Counted from the stretch's first letter, positions 1 through 8,665 are shown. The stretch is DNA of 64,000 nucleotides from Cytophaga aurantiaca DSM 3654 (GCF_000379725.1 NZ_KB903663.1:62001-126000); one strand, 5' to 3'. Made by a program: numbers and translations. Notes: a model not told the origin generated them from the sequence alone.

Positions 1-1
1 A

Positions 2-406
2 TTGTATGTAAAAATACTTTTTGCTGACTACGATGAACAGATCGCTGTTATCGAAATGCTCGGCGAATGGAACGACACCTTACACAACGACATCATGCAT
101 CTGAAGCGCAATGTCATTGATTTATTAGTTGCAGAAGGAATTACAAAATACATTCTCATCGGCGAGAACATTATGAACTTCCACGGAAGTGATGATGAAT
201 ATTATGCTGAATGGTTTGAAGAAATTGAAGATGGCTGGATCGCTGCTGTTAATTTCAGAGAACACGTATTAGAAGAATGGAAAAAATTCAATCTTGATTA
301 TTACATTAATTTCGGCGGAACACTTGAAGTGTTGAATTGGAGAACAATGAGTCCGCAGGTATTTTGTAAGGCAGTAGAAACGCTGATTCAGAAGAGACTA
401 GGATAA
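2..406 (+). CDS. Conserved hypothetical protein, 5' end at the window edge
   Basis: The frame is open from base 2 to a TAA at 404-406 and gives about 134 residues of an acidic, aromatic-rich soluble protein (motifs MLGEWN, GSDDEYYAEWFEE, YYINFGG). There is no signal peptide or membrane segment. The first codon in view is TTG and no ATG lies near it, so the true start may be just outside the window. I do not recognise a named family; it reads like a small conserved protein of Bacteroidota with no known function. It converges on the lipoprotein gene that ends at 502, and a strong 28-bp hairpin separates the two. Confidence 0.6.
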   Translation: MYVKILFADYDEQIAVIEMLGEWNDTLHNDIMHLKRNVIDLLVAEGITKYILIGENIMNFHGSDDEYYAEWFEEIEDGWIAAVNFREHVLEEWKKFNLDYYINFGGTLEVLNWRTMSPQVFCKAVETLIQKRLG

Positions 407-422
407 CTTTATTAAAACAAAC

Positions 423-490
423 AAATCACAAAACACAAATTCCAAACGAATAGTGAATGCCGTTCGTTTGGAATTTGTGTTTTGTGATTT
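423..490. repeat. Perfect 28-bp inverted repeat, likely bidirectional terminator (repeat family A)
   Basis: Bases 423-450 and 463-490 are exact reverse complements with a 12-base loop. The arm contains CACAAATTCCAAACGAA. The element lies between two convergent genes, as a bidirectional terminator would. The same CAAATTCCAAAC word pairs again at 27081-27092 and 27186-27197, which makes this a dispersed repeat family and not a one-off hairpin. Confidence 0.85.
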
Positions 491-501
491 GGAATTTGTT
501 T

Positions 502-1098
502 CTATTTCTCCATTACAATGAATTTTTCTCTTTTCATTCTTGTAATTACAGCATCCCATATTTCATCAATCGTTCTGTTAATATCTACCGGATTTAATGT
601 AGATGTTACACCCGACCAAAGTAATTTATCCTGTGAAACTGAAAACACGTTTGTTTCAACGATGTAGTTTTTATCCTGTTGATAATAACCCGGTGAATAG
701 AAACCTCCGTAGTTCATTCCGTACCAGCCGTAGTAGCCGCCTTGATACGTACCAGGCACATAGGAAGTACTGTTTTGTATGTCTACTAAATGCAAGGTCA
801 ACACACCATCATATCCTTCTTTTTTTACGAATGCTTTAAATGATGCTTCATCCATATTTTGTTGATCCGGACCAAGGTTCATATATGAAGTTCTAAAAGC
901 AGGATTTTTTGCAGCTATTTTATCTTCCGCAATTCTTCTTGTTGTTTCATCTTTAAAAAGAGCAACTACCATTACTTTTTTAAATTGTTCTTTTGTGTAT
1001 GTCGCTCCCGGTGCTTTCCAGCTGCTCTGCATAGTTGTAGAAGAACATCCGGCTAAAAACAATACCGTAAGGAGTATAAAAATCTGCTTCATATTCAA
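502..1098 (-). CDS. Hypothetical lipoprotein
   Basis: 198 residues. The N-terminus is a lipoprotein signal: a short basic start, a hydrophobic run and the lipobox LAGC with Cys near residue 18. The mature part has a Gly/Tyr-rich stretch (YQGGYYGWYGMNYGG) around residues 120-135, then a region ending WDAVITRMKREKF. Overall it resembles periplasm-facing lipoproteins of the DUF4136 kind, but I cannot assign a function. A TACCTTTA box (reverse of 1146-1153) resembles the TAnnTTTG -7 promoter element and would place the transcript start close upstream of the gene. The stop codon abuts a family A repeat. Confidence 0.75.
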   Translation of the reverse strand: MNMKQIFILLTVLFLAGCSSTTMQSSWKAPGATYTKEQFKKVMVVALFKDETTRRIAEDKIAAKNPAFRTSYMNLGPDQQNMDEASFKAFVKKEGYDGVLTLHLVDIQNSTSYVPGTYQGGYYGWYGMNYGGFYSPGYYQQDKNYIVETNVFSVSQDKLLWSGVTSTLNPVDINRTIDEIWDAVITRMKREKFIVMEK

Positions 1099-1180
1099 TG
1101 TAAGTTAAGTTGTATATATATTATTTATTAAATGTCATTATAACATAAAGGTACATAAGTCATTGCGCTAGTCCAATAGT

Positions 1181-3079
1181 TTACTTTTTTTTCTGGTTGT
1201 CCATTTCCAGAATTTTATCACGCATTTCTTTACTATCCCAGGCATGATCGTTTGCAGACGGCACTATTTGCCTATCGCTTTGCAACAACTCTTCCTGTAA
1301 TGCAATCTGCTCGCGCACATCCGAAATATATACCTTCATATCTTTTCGGTTTTTAGACAATGTGCGTAATGCAGCTTCATCGTATTTGATAAAATTTTGC
1401 CCTGCACGAAAAGCTGAATAGGTTCTATAGCCTAATTTTTTCATTACATCCACGCCCAAACGAATAGACGTATCCAAATGCTCGCGGTAAATATTTTCGA
1501 CTCCTTCATCCAATAATTCATACGTATCCATTCTATTTTTAGAACGTACCATGATCTCTAAATTTGGAAAATGCTGTTTAACAATTTTAACAATCTCTAA
1601 ATTGGTTTCCGGAGAATCAATAGCAATGATAAGTATACTTGCTTCAGCTGCTCCTGCTGCTTCCAGAATATCTACACGCGTTGCATCTCCATAAAAAACA
1701 TTGAACCCCATCTTCCTCAATAAGTCTACTTGATCTGAACTATTGTCCAGCACCGTCGCCACAACTCCATTCGCACGCAAAAAACGCGCAAGTGTAGTTC
1801 CGAAATGTCCAAAGCCTACAAGCAATACATTGTTTCGTTCTTCAATACGATCTGCTCGTTTTGTTGTTTGTTCATTCTTTGCAGCACGCACTTTTGGTAA
1901 GACCCATTTATCTAAGACAATCAACAGCAATGGACTTATCGTCATGCTGAGTGCTGTTACAGCCATCATCATGTCTGTTTGTTCCTGCGTTAAAATATTG
2001 TGGCTTCCGATAAATGAAAACAATACAAAAGCGAATTCACCTACCTGAGATAAGCCAATTGCAAAGATTAAATTTTGATCTAAACTCAGTTTTGCTTTTT
2101 TACCTATCAGGAACAATACAATGGCTTTAATAAAAATCACAGCACATGTTAATACAGCTACTGTTCCCGCATGTGCATACATCAAATTAAAATCAATGGA
2201 TGCTCCTACGGATATAAAGAACAAGCCCAACAACAAGCCCTTGAAAGGTTCCAGATCTGATTCGAGTTCGTGCTTAAATTCGCTATTCGCTAAAATAACA
2301 CCTGCAAGAAATGTTCCAAGCGCCGGACTCAATCCAACCTGCTGCATCAACAATGCAATTGCAACAACAATTAACAATGCACTCGCTGTAAACAGTTCAC
2401 GCATGTGTGTTTTAGCAATCAATCGCAGCATCGGCACAATTGCATATCTTCCAACCAATACAATTACACCAACGGCAGCAAGTACAGCACCCGTCTGCAG
2501 CCACTTCGGTAATTCTTCAATACCACCTGCCCCATGTGTATCTATGGAGTTTGTAATAGGAAGAAATACAAGTAGAGGTAGAATTGCCGGAATTGGAATA
2601 ACGGCAATATCTTGAAATAATAGCACCGCAAATGAAAACTCACCCGAAGGCTCTTTCATCAATCCTTTCTCTTTCAACGATTGTAATACAATTGCAGTGG
2701 ATGACATTGCAAATGCAAACCCAATTGCCAATGCACTTTGCCACAGCAAACTCGCCGCAATACCAATTGCCATTACAACTGCAGTTGTAATCAGCACTTG
2801 CGATAAACCAACGCCAATGATCTGCTTGCGGATCTTCCAGAGATGTGCGGGCTCTAATTCCAAGCCAATTAAAAAGAGCATCATCACCACACCAAATTCG
2901 GCGAAGTGCATAATGTCTTTCCCTTCATGCCCGATGAAACCCAATACAAACGGGCCGATCAGCATGCCTGCTATGAGGTAACCCAAAACAGATCCCATTG
3001 CAAACCGTTTCGCAATCGGAACACATATTACAGCTGCACTTAAATAAATAACAGCCTGAAATAAAAAACCATTTCCCAT
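1181..3079 (-). CDS. kefB: KefB/KefC-type monovalent cation:H+ antiporter (CPA2 family)
   Basis: 632 residues. The first about 390 residues are a chain of hydrophobic segments typical of the Na+/H+ exchanger fold, with SVLGYLIAGMLIGP near the N-terminus and ALGTFLAGVILANSEF further on. Then comes a Rossmann TrkA-N/RCK domain opening with LLVGFGHFGTTLARFL, the nucleotide-binding glycine motif. The C-terminal tail is charged. Proteins of this class exchange K+ for H+ and are gated by ligands on the RCK domain; KefB and KefC in enterobacteria are held shut by glutathione and opened by its electrophile adducts. The gene lies 10 bp downstream of a KefF-like flavoprotein gene, the expected partner. 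The thiol that gates it here is unknown. Confidence 0.88.
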   Translation of the reverse strand: MGNGFLFQAVIYLSAAVICVPIAKRFAMGSVLGYLIAGMLIGPFVLGFIGHEGKDIMHFAEFGVVMMLFLIGLELEPAHLWKIRKQIIGVGLSQVLITTAVVMAIGIAASLLWQSALAIGFAFAMSSTAIVLQSLKEKGLMKEPSGEFSFAVLLFQDIAVIPIPAILPLLVFLPITNSIDTHGAGGIEELPKWLQTGAVLAAVGVIVLVGRYAIVPMLRLIAKTHMRELFTASALLIVVAIALLMQQVGLSPALGTFLAGVILANSEFKHELESDLEPFKGLLLGLFFISVGASIDFNLMYAHAGTVAVLTCAVIFIKAIVLFLIGKKAKLSLDQNLIFAIGLSQVGEFAFVLFSFIGSHNILTQEQTDMMMAVTALSMTISPLLLIVLDKWVLPKVRAAKNEQTTKRADRIEERNNVLLVGFGHFGTTLARFLRANGVVATVLDNSSDQVDLLRKMGFNVFYGDATRVDILEAAGAAEASILIIAIDSPETNLEIVKIVKQHFPNLEIMVRSKNRMDTYELLDEGVENIYREHLDTSIRLGVDVMKKLGYRTYSAFRAGQNFIKYDEAALRTLSKNRKDMKVYISDVREQIALQEELLQSDRQIVPSANDHAWDSKEMRDKILEMDNQKKK

Positions 3080-3089
3080 AATACTATTG

Positions 3090-3686
3090 TTAAACCGGTT
3101 TCATACAAATTTCATTTAAAAACCTAATCTCATTCATACGAGATTCTTCAAAAGTACCTTCCGACATTTTCGTTAATAAAATAACATACTGTTTAGAAAA
3201 GCGCTGTAATTCCTCGTCTGTTAAGCGATGTGAGCCTTGCACTAAAAACGGTGGAAAATATTTCATCTTACACAAATACGCAGTCTGTTCAAACGGTCTT
3301 AAATATTCCTGTATGGTAAAACGATTATGCCCTTCTGCATTATAGGTTGCATTTGCTCCACCGGTAGTCATCACGTTAAAGACGATCTTATCTTTCAACG
3401 CAGTTCCTCCCGGACCATATGCCCAGCCAAACTCCAATACCATATCCATCCACTGCTTCATCAACGGTGGACAGCTATACCAATAAAAAGGATGCTGCCA
3501 TATAATAATGTCGTGTTCCAGCAACAATTGTTTTTCGGTTTCTACATCGATATTAAAATCCGGATACAATTCATACAAATCATGAAAGGTAATATTCGCT
3601 GCAGAGGGAATATGTTTTAGTAAGGTGTTATTCGCTCTGGATTTCTCCATTCGCGGGTGAGCGAAGAGGATTAATACTTTTTTCAT
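3090..3686 (-). CDS. kefF: KefF/KefG-like NAD(P)H quinone oxidoreductase, antiporter subunit
   Basis: 198 residues with the flavodoxin-like fold of the NQO1/KefF family: a start of KKVLILFAHPRMEKSRAN, then DIIIWQHPFYWYSCPPLMKQWMD and GGTALKDK. These are the FMN-binding loops and substrate-side residues typical of the family. In enterobacteria KefF binds the KefC antiporter and is needed for full activity. Here the gene is the first of a two-gene unit with the KefB-type antiporter, 10 bp apart, on the same strand. It could also act as a free quinone reductase. No strong promoter was recognised upstream; the gap carries a repeat element. Confidence 0.85.
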   Translation of the reverse strand: MKKVLILFAHPRMEKSRANNTLLKHIPSAANITFHDLYELYPDFNIDVETEKQLLLEHDIIIWQHPFYWYSCPPLMKQWMDMVLEFGWAYGPGGTALKDKIVFNVMTTGGANATYNAEGHNRFTIQEYLRPFEQTAYLCKMKYFPPFLVQGSHRLTDEELQRFSKQYVILLTKMSEGTFEESRMNEIRFLNEICMKPV

Positions 3687-3800
3687 AAATTGTTTATTTA
3701 TAAAATAGATTCAAGAATTCCTCTCTTAAATCTATTCGTCTTTCTTTTTTATTCTTCCGTTCTTTTGCCTTGATGCAAAAGAACCAAAAGATCAAGGCTG

Positions 3801-3920
3801 ATTTCAAATAAGCTAAAATTTTGGTTCATTCCGCTAACGCTGCAAAACCGTCTTGAAAAAAGACTAGTTGCAGCGTTCAAAAAGCTCCATGAACCAAAAT
3901 TTCTTAACGCAATTTGAAAT
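3801..3920. repeat. Nested long inverted repeat in intergenic space
   Basis: Three pairs of arms nest around one centre: 3801-3809 with 3912-3920, 3816-3829 with 3889-3902 (14 bp, AAATTTTGGTTCAT), and 3836-3845 with 3868-3877 (AACGCTGCAA). The flank at 3766-3797 contains TTGCCTTGATGCAAAAGAAC, a sequence I associate with dispersed intergenic repeats in this phylum. The whole resembles a mobile palindromic element without coding capacity. No ORF is seen from 3687 to 4047. Confidence 0.7.
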
Positions 3921-3980
3921 GAGGCCGGTGAGGAGTGCGCTATTTATACGAATAAGATTTTAATTCAGTTCATACTAAAG

Positions 3981-4020
3981 CCTCATCCCCAGCACTTCTC
4001 CTGAAGAGAGAAGGGAGTAC
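3981..4020. repeat. Repeat family F copy (CCTCATCCCCAGC ... AGAAGGGAG)
   Basis: CCTCATCCCCAGCACTTCTC followed by GAAGAGAGAAGGGAG forms an imperfect hairpin. It is a near copy of 11170-11207, where the stem is perfect. It lies just downstream of the SprT gene end and could serve as a terminator. Confidence 0.6.
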
Positions 4021-4047
4021 GTACTATCAACTTCACCACTATATCGA

Positions 4048-4668
4048 TTACACATCCGAGCTACCTTTCTTCACTTGCATTGCCTTTGCAACCGTGTATT
4101 TTCGGCCAGTTGCGAGTTGCAGACAAAGTGCGCGTTTTTGTTTAAATGCTTCAATTTTAAACAAATCATTTTTTATCAGGAACACATCGCCGACTTTTAA
4201 ATCTTCAAGGAAAATATATTCATGCGCATCTTTATCGTATCTGCTCAAGACCTTCATTAATGCCACATCCCCACATGAAGAAGCGGAGGGTTCGTTGAAC
4301 ATGTGCAAATGCAACGCGAGCAATACATCTGCCGGAAACACTTCCGGTTTTAAAATGGGATACATAACTTCTTTAAAAGCAGATTGCCATTCTTCGCCAT
4401 GAGGCTTTACAGACAAACCATGGCGGATGGTAGTTACCAAGTGTGCTACTTCATGTAAATAGGTTACTAAAAAGGAATAGGTATTCAATCCCCGGTTTAC
4501 GGTGATGGTATGCTTTTTTGTTCTTGGGTCGAAGGTGTAATCACCGAGTTTTGTTTCTCTGTCGCGGCTGGCTTTAAAATGGAACCTACCCAAACGCCAT
4601 AGTTCTATAGAGTAGTCAATTGCTGCAAGCGGCAAATGGGCACGAAGTATGTCCGGGGTAGAACGCAT
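4048..4668 (-). CDS. SprT-like zinc metalloprotease domain protein
   Basis: 206 residues. The zinc-protease motif HEVAH lies at residues 72-76, with a third candidate ligand in KPHGEEW (His90), the layout of SprT/SPRTN-type domains. The C-terminal third (EDLKVGDVFLIKNDLFKIEAFKQKRALC) looks like a small beta-rich domain. There is no signal peptide, so it is cytoplasmic. Eukaryotic SPRTN degrades DNA-protein crosslinks; the bacterial role is not established, so I give no symbol. It stands alone, with a hairpin terminator at 4697-4723 separating it from the upstream lipoprotein gene. Confidence 0.8.
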   Translation of the reverse strand: MRSTPDILRAHLPLAAIDYSIELWRLGRFHFKASRDRETKLGDYTFDPRTKKHTITVNRGLNTYSFLVTYLHEVAHLVTTIRHGLSVKPHGEEWQSAFKEVMYPILKPEVFPADVLLALHLHMFNEPSASSCGDVALMKVLSRYDKDAHEYIFLEDLKVGDVFLIKNDLFKIEAFKQKRALCLQLATGRKYTVAKAMQVKKGSSDV

Positions 4669-4696
4669 GCCCTAAGGTACGAAGTATATAAAAAAG

Positions 4697-4723
4697 AAAA
4701 AACCGCTCATGGAGCGGTTTTTT
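4697..4723 (-). terminator. Intrinsic terminator of the small lipoprotein gene
   Basis: AACCGCTC (4701-4708) pairs with GAGCGGTT (4712-4719) across a three-base loop, extended by A and T runs on both sides. On the minus strand the hairpin is followed by a U-run. It lies 30 bp beyond the stop of the 59-residue lipoprotein gene. Confidence 0.85.
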
Positions 4724-4752
4724 CATAATTCAATGGACCGAAGTCCGGTGAA

Positions 4753-4932
4753 TTAGTGAGCAGCTTTAGTAGTGTCAACTTTAGCTGAATCAACAGTAGT
4801 TACTACAGGAGTAGTATCCATTGGAACAACTACAGCAGCTGAATCAGTAGTAACTTCTACTGGAGCTTTTTCTGCGCAAGATGCGAAAGCAAATACTGCA
4901 GCAACAGATAATAATGCGAATACTTTTGTCAT
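4753..4932 (-). CDS. Small Val/Thr-rich lipoprotein (59 residues)
   Basis: The ATG is at 4932 and the stop at 4753. The product starts MTKVFALLSVAAVFAFASCA, a classic lipoprotein signal with lipobox FASC (Cys19), and continues with about 40 residues rich in Thr, Val, Ala and Asp (EVTTDSA, PMDTTPVVTTVDSAKVDTT). It has a promoter-like sequence upstream (TAAATTTG, 4965-4972) and a strong terminator downstream, so it is a complete single-gene unit. The tail looks unstructured, perhaps an envelope linker or filler. The function is unknown. An opposite-strand frame over the same bases is its shadow. Confidence 0.8.
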   Translation of the reverse strand: MTKVFALLSVAAVFAFASCAEKAPVEVTTDSAAVVVPMDTTPVVTTVDSAKVDTTKAAH

Positions 4933-4964
4933 GATTGTAATAATTTATAGTTTATTTTCGTTTA

Positions 4965-4994
4965 CAAATTTAGTACTTTTTTCAATTATCCAAG
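4965..4994 (-). promoter_or_regulatory. Promoter of the 59-residue lipoprotein
   Basis: Read on the minus strand, TAAATTTG (4972-4965) matches the Bacteroidota -7 consensus TAnnTTTG, with CTTG (4994-4991) 18 bases further up as the -33 element. It lies about 33 bases before the ATG at 4932. Confidence 0.6.
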
Positions 4995-5069
4995 ACATCT
5001 GCATCTTTTTTTTATTTAAAAGCAGATATTTTGCGATAATTTCAATAAAGCCCCTTTAAGTTTTATGTA

Positions 5070-6377
5070 TTATTTTTTTCTGAATACAATAGAAACCGGA
5101 ACTCCTTCAAAATCAAAATAGTCCCTGATTTTATGTTCCAGGAATCTACTATACGATTCTCCTACGTACTGAGGCAAATTACAGAAGAAGGCAAACGTCG
5201 GCGATTTCGTTGGAAGCTGTGTAATATATTTAATCTTAACGTATTTTTGTTTTGTTGCCGGCGGTGGATTGTACTCAATTTCCGGAAGAATCTTATCGTT
5301 CAACTCAGATGTTGCAATACGCTTACCTTTGTTGTCATAAACCTTCATAATTGCTTCAACTGACTGGAATAAACGCTGTTTGTTCAATACAGAAATGAAC
5401 ATAATCAACGGATAATCAATTGGTTTTAACGCCTGACGGATGTTTTCCTGGAATTCCTGAGCCGTTTTTGAGTCTTTTTCAATCAAATCCCACTTATTTA
5501 CCAGAATCACAATCCCCTTCTTATTATTATGGGCCATCCAGATGATGTTCATATCCTGAGATTCAATACCACGTTCGGCATCGATCATGATCACACAAAC
5601 ATCCGATTCTTCCAATGCTTTTACTGAACGCAGAATGGAATAAAATTCCACATCTTCTTTTATACGGGATTTCTTACGAATACCAGCCGTATCAACAAAG
5701 ATGAATTCTTTACCAAAAGCATTATAATGTGACGTAATGGAATCTCTTGTTGTACCTGCAATGTCTGTAACAATGCTGCGGCTCGTTCCCAACAATGCGT
5801 TTACATAAGAAGATTTTCCGGCATTCGGACGACCTAATACAGCAATTTTTGGAATGCCTTTATTTGGGTCTTCTTCGCCGTCATCTTTGAAATGAGAAAT
5901 TACTTCATCCAGCAATTCTCCTGTACCTGTACCGTTTTGAGAAGAGATCGGCCAAACTTCACCCATACCCAATTCATAAAACTCTGCACTCATGTGCAAA
6001 CGATTGTGATTGTCTGATTTGTTTGCAACCAAGATCACAGGCTTTTTAGAACGACGGATTTTATTTGCAAATTCTGAATCTAAATGATGTACACCTACAT
6101 CCGAATCAACAATAAATAAAATTACATCTGCTTCTTGAATTGCAATATCGACCTGGTCTCTGATCTGTCCTTCGAAAATATCGCTTGAACCTGTTACATA
6201 TCCTCCTGTATCAATAACAGTAAAGAATTTACCGCACCATTCTGCATCACCGTAATGACGATCTCTTGTTACACCGCTCTCATCGTCCATGATGGCAACT
6301 CGCGCTCCAACCAACCGATTGAACAGTGTTGATTTACCAACATTGGGTCTACCAACTATGGCTACTATATTTGACAT
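5070..6377 (-). CDS. der: Ribosome-assembly GTPase Der (EngA)
   Basis: 435 residues, the usual length. There are two tandem G domains. The first has GRPNVGKST near residue 8, DTGG and NKSD; the second has GRPNAGKSS near residue 181, DTAG and NKWD. A C-terminal KH-like domain ends with FDFEGVPVSIVFRKK. Der is essential for late assembly of the 50S subunit. The gene lies 7 bp after era in the same direction, so the two assembly GTPases are co-transcribed. All motifs are intact and the start is the only reasonable one, opening MSNIVAIVGRPN. Confidence 0.97.
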   Translation of the reverse strand: MSNIVAIVGRPNVGKSTLFNRLVGARVAIMDDESGVTRDRHYGDAEWCGKFFTVIDTGGYVTGSSDIFEGQIRDQVDIAIQEADVILFIVDSDVGVHHLDSEFANKIRRSKKPVILVANKSDNHNRLHMSAEFYELGMGEVWPISSQNGTGTGELLDEVISHFKDDGEEDPNKGIPKIAVLGRPNAGKSSYVNALLGTSRSIVTDIAGTTRDSITSHYNAFGKEFIFVDTAGIRKKSRIKEDVEFYSILRSVKALEESDVCVIMIDAERGIESQDMNIIWMAHNNKKGIVILVNKWDLIEKDSKTAQEFQENIRQALKPIDYPLIMFISVLNKQRLFQSVEAIMKVYDNKGKRIATSELNDKILPEIEYNPPPATKQKYVKIKYITQLPTKSPTFAFFCNLPQYVGESYSRFLEHKIRDYFDFEGVPVSIVFRKK

Positions 6378-6384
6378 ATTCTGA

Positions 6385-7281
6385 TTAATCTAATTTATAC
6401 CCAAACTGACGCAAGTAAAATTCTTTACTTCTCCAGTCTGGCTCTACTTTTACAAATGTTTCTAGGAAAACTTTTTTGCCGAAGAATTCTTCCATGGATT
6501 TACGGGCCTGGGTCGCCGTACGTTTCAAGGCCTCACCACCTTGTCCAATCACAATTCCTTTTTGAGATTCGCGCTCTACAATAATTACTGCTTGTATGCG
6601 CAACAAATCTTTCTGGTCTTTGAAAGATTCTATAAGTACTTCCGAACTATACGGAATTTCTTTGCTGTAATTTTTAAATATTTTTTCTCTGAAGATCTCT
6701 GAAGCGAAGAAACGTTCAGGTTTATCTGTCAGTTCATCTTTATCGTAAAATGGTGGATGCTCCTGCAAATGCGACAACACCCATTTCAATACCATATCCG
6801 AATTGAAGTTTTTCAATGCTGAAACGGCTAAGATGGAATCTGCTTTCGGAAATTCAAGTTTCCATTTTTCAATCAAGGCATCAATTTCTTCCTGCGTTGA
6901 AAGATCTATTTTGTTCAAGACCAATAATACCGGTACTTCTACATTGCCCAAACGCTGCAATACCAGCGAATGGTCTTCCGGATCTTTTACATCCAGCACC
7001 CACAAAATCATATCTGCGTCTTCCAGGGAGAAGTCTACAAAACGCATCATGGATTTCTGAAGTTCGTATTTAGGCTCTATAACACCTGGAGTGTCAGAGT
7101 AAACAATTTGAAAATCAGGATCGTTGATGATACCCATTACCCGGTGACGTGTGGTCTGGGCTTTAGGCGTAATAATAGATAAGCGCTCCCCTACCAGACA
7201 ATTCATCAAGGTCGATTTGCCGGCATTTGGTCTGCCAACAATGCTGACAAAACCCGCTTTATGTGTTTTTGTGTTCTCCAT
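6385..7281 (-). CDS. era: GTPase Era
   Basis: 298 residues. The G1 motif is GRPNAGKST, the switch II region has DTPGV and the G4 motif is NKIDL. The C-terminal KH domain contains the RNA-binding loop VIGQGGEALKR. Era binds the 3' end of 16S rRNA and guides 30S assembly. An earlier in-frame ATG at 7308 would add nine residues, but the -7 promoter box at 7298-7305 lies downstream of that codon. The ATG at 7281 (MENTKTHKAG) is therefore the real start. It is the first gene of the era-der unit. Confidence 0.95.
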   Translation of the reverse strand: MENTKTHKAGFVSIVGRPNAGKSTLMNCLVGERLSIITPKAQTTRHRVMGIINDPDFQIVYSDTPGVIEPKYELQKSMMRFVDFSLEDADMILWVLDVKDPEDHSLVLQRLGNVEVPVLLVLNKIDLSTQEEIDALIEKWKLEFPKADSILAVSALKNFNSDMVLKWVLSHLQEHPPFYDKDELTDKPERFFASEIFREKIFKNYSKEIPYSSEVLIESFKDQKDLLRIQAVIIVERESQKGIVIGQGGEALKRTATQARKSMEEFFGKKVFLETFVKVEPDWRSKEFYLRQFGYKLD

Positions 7282-7297
7282 TTGTGTTTGTAATCCA

Positions 7298-7305
7298 CAA
7301 AGGTA
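7298..7305 (-). promoter_or_regulatory. era-der promoter, -7 box TACCTTTG
   Basis: On the minus strand the sequence is TACCTTTG, a full match to TAnnTTTG. The transcript start would fall near 7292, about 10 bases before the era ATG at 7281. It excludes the upstream ATG at 7308. No clear -33 TTTG was found. Confidence 0.6.
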
Positions 7306-7375
7306 CAAAAAAGATTTGGCTTCAGCGTTAACTTATTAGGTTTGAATATGATATAATATGAGGGTTTTCCTACAT

Positions 7376-7412
7376 GGAAGAGGTTTTAAGTAGTATGTTT
7401 TAAGTTTTAAGA
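7376..7412. repeat. Repeat family B fragment (GTTTTAAG units)
   Basis: The run has three GTTTTAAG units (AGGTTTTAAGTAGTATG, then GTTTTAAGTTTTAAG). It matches the palindromic units that fill the gaps of the arginine operon. A separate small hairpin follows (CTTAGAG near 7430 with CTCTAAG near 7450). Confidence 0.55.
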
Positions 7413-7482
7413 ATGCTTCGCTAACCTACCTTAGAGTTGGCGAAGAGCTCTAAGGATAAGAAGAGTAGATCAGAGAACCTCT

Positions 7483-7788
7483 TCAGTACTTTCCCGGCGA
7501 ATCTCTGTTATAGAAACGCAATATCATTTTCCCGAAAATAAAAAACATCGCCATTACAAGCACAGCTGCTAATAACATTCCGTTTTTCAAAATAGCTGCT
7601 AAGCCGTATTGAATCTGAATTAATACCAAACTTATGACAAACTGAATAAACGCATACACAATGTTTCCCGCCGGACTGAAGCCAAAAGGACCAAGGAATT
7701 TTGTTTTGGTTATTCCCAATATAAAATGCGGCATAGCATTGGCCAGAAATAACCCGATGAAGAAATCGATGATGAATTCGTCGCTCAT
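7483..7788 (-). CDS. Small hypothetical membrane protein
   Basis: 101 residues with three likely membrane spans: one around residues 5-25, one around 43-65 and one around 70-92. Between the first two are the polar turn GITKTKFLGPFGFSPAGN. The gene overlaps the end of the broken DUF2071 gene by four bases (ATGA type), so the two were made as an operon. I do not recognise the family. No catalytic motif is visible. Confidence 0.7.
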   Translation of the reverse strand: MSDEFIIDFFIGLFLANAMPHFILGITKTKFLGPFGFSPAGNIVYAFIQFVISLVLIQIQYGLAAILKNGMLLAAVLVMAMFFIFGKMILRFYNRDSPGKY

Positions 7789-8665
7789 TTTATCTTAACT
7801 ATTTTTTCTTTGTGTGAAATAAACATTACGTTGGGCATTAGAAATGCAAAACATTCTGCACCCTGTATAATTTCTTTCAGCCAGTTACTTTCAAGCTTCG
7901 TTATTTTTAATGGTTTAATTTCATTAAGCTTAAATTTTAATTCTATATGACCAACTGCATACACACCTGCTTCCGGCTGTGCAGCAATGGCAGCATCCTG
8001 ATTACAGATCAGTTCGATTAATTTTGTCTTATCAGAACTTATTACATTAAATGCTGAAGGAATATTCCAGGAATCTGCAAGCGTTACTTCCGTATGTAAA
8101 TCAGGTGCATTACTGCAACCCGATTGTATTTCTGTTATGATACGTTGTTCTTCAGTAATGTGTTTAAAACTATGTGGTAAATGCGTCTGCAAAACACTGC
8201 TGGCGATTCTACTGCCTAATGCATATGTGCGCTCATTCATGCAGTTTTTGATAAAAAATATTGCCGGTTGTTGTATTCCGAAATCATGTATATTTTCTAC
8301 ATAAAACCGCCAGTTGCTTTGAACCGGAGATGCGAACATTTTTTTAAACCGATTAAAAAATGATGGACGAAAATTTCCATGTTTGTAAGTAAGAACGGTC
8401 AATAGTACGTTTCCTGAGTACGTTTGTAATTTAACTTCTTTCGGAATAGGTGTCGGATCGCAGTCTCCGGTACCATCCAATTCAGGTATACAACATCGGT
8501 TATATCGCTGACTAATTCTAGTTGTGTAATTGGATAAAACAGCATACGTTTTACCTGAATAAAAAAAATATTATTCAGCAAGCGATTCAGAAATGCACCA
8601 TGAACCGTTTTTCTTGGATAAATAAATGGATCGTGCTGAAATGTCTTCATTACACGAATGTACAT
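7785..8665 (-). pseudogene. DUF2071 (YqjF-like) gene broken by a one-base frameshift
   Basis: Two overlapping frames together make one protein. The N-terminal frame (8665 to about 8445; a second ATG lies at 8650) reads FQHDPFIYPRKTVHG and VVYLNWMVPETAIRHL, the typical DUF2071 opening. The C-terminal frame (about 8445 to 7785) continues IPKEVKLQTYSGNVLLTV and runs to the end. One missing base around 8442-8449 separates them. The family is conserved and uncharacterised (YqjF in Bacillus). The ATG at 8480 that opens the second frame is accidental. The cause may be a true mutation or a sequencing error. Downstream it overlaps the 101-residue membrane gene. Confidence 0.75.

Noticed and set aside
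4772-5059. Plus-strand frame of 95 residues rich in Ser and Thr
   Set aside because: It is antisense to the 59-residue lipoprotein gene, which has a signal peptide, promoter and terminator; the apparent composition is a mirror of that gene.
8399-8665. A separate 88-residue gene
   Set aside because: Its first two thirds are the missing N-terminus of the DUF2071 gene; the rest is out of frame. It is annotated as part of the broken gene.
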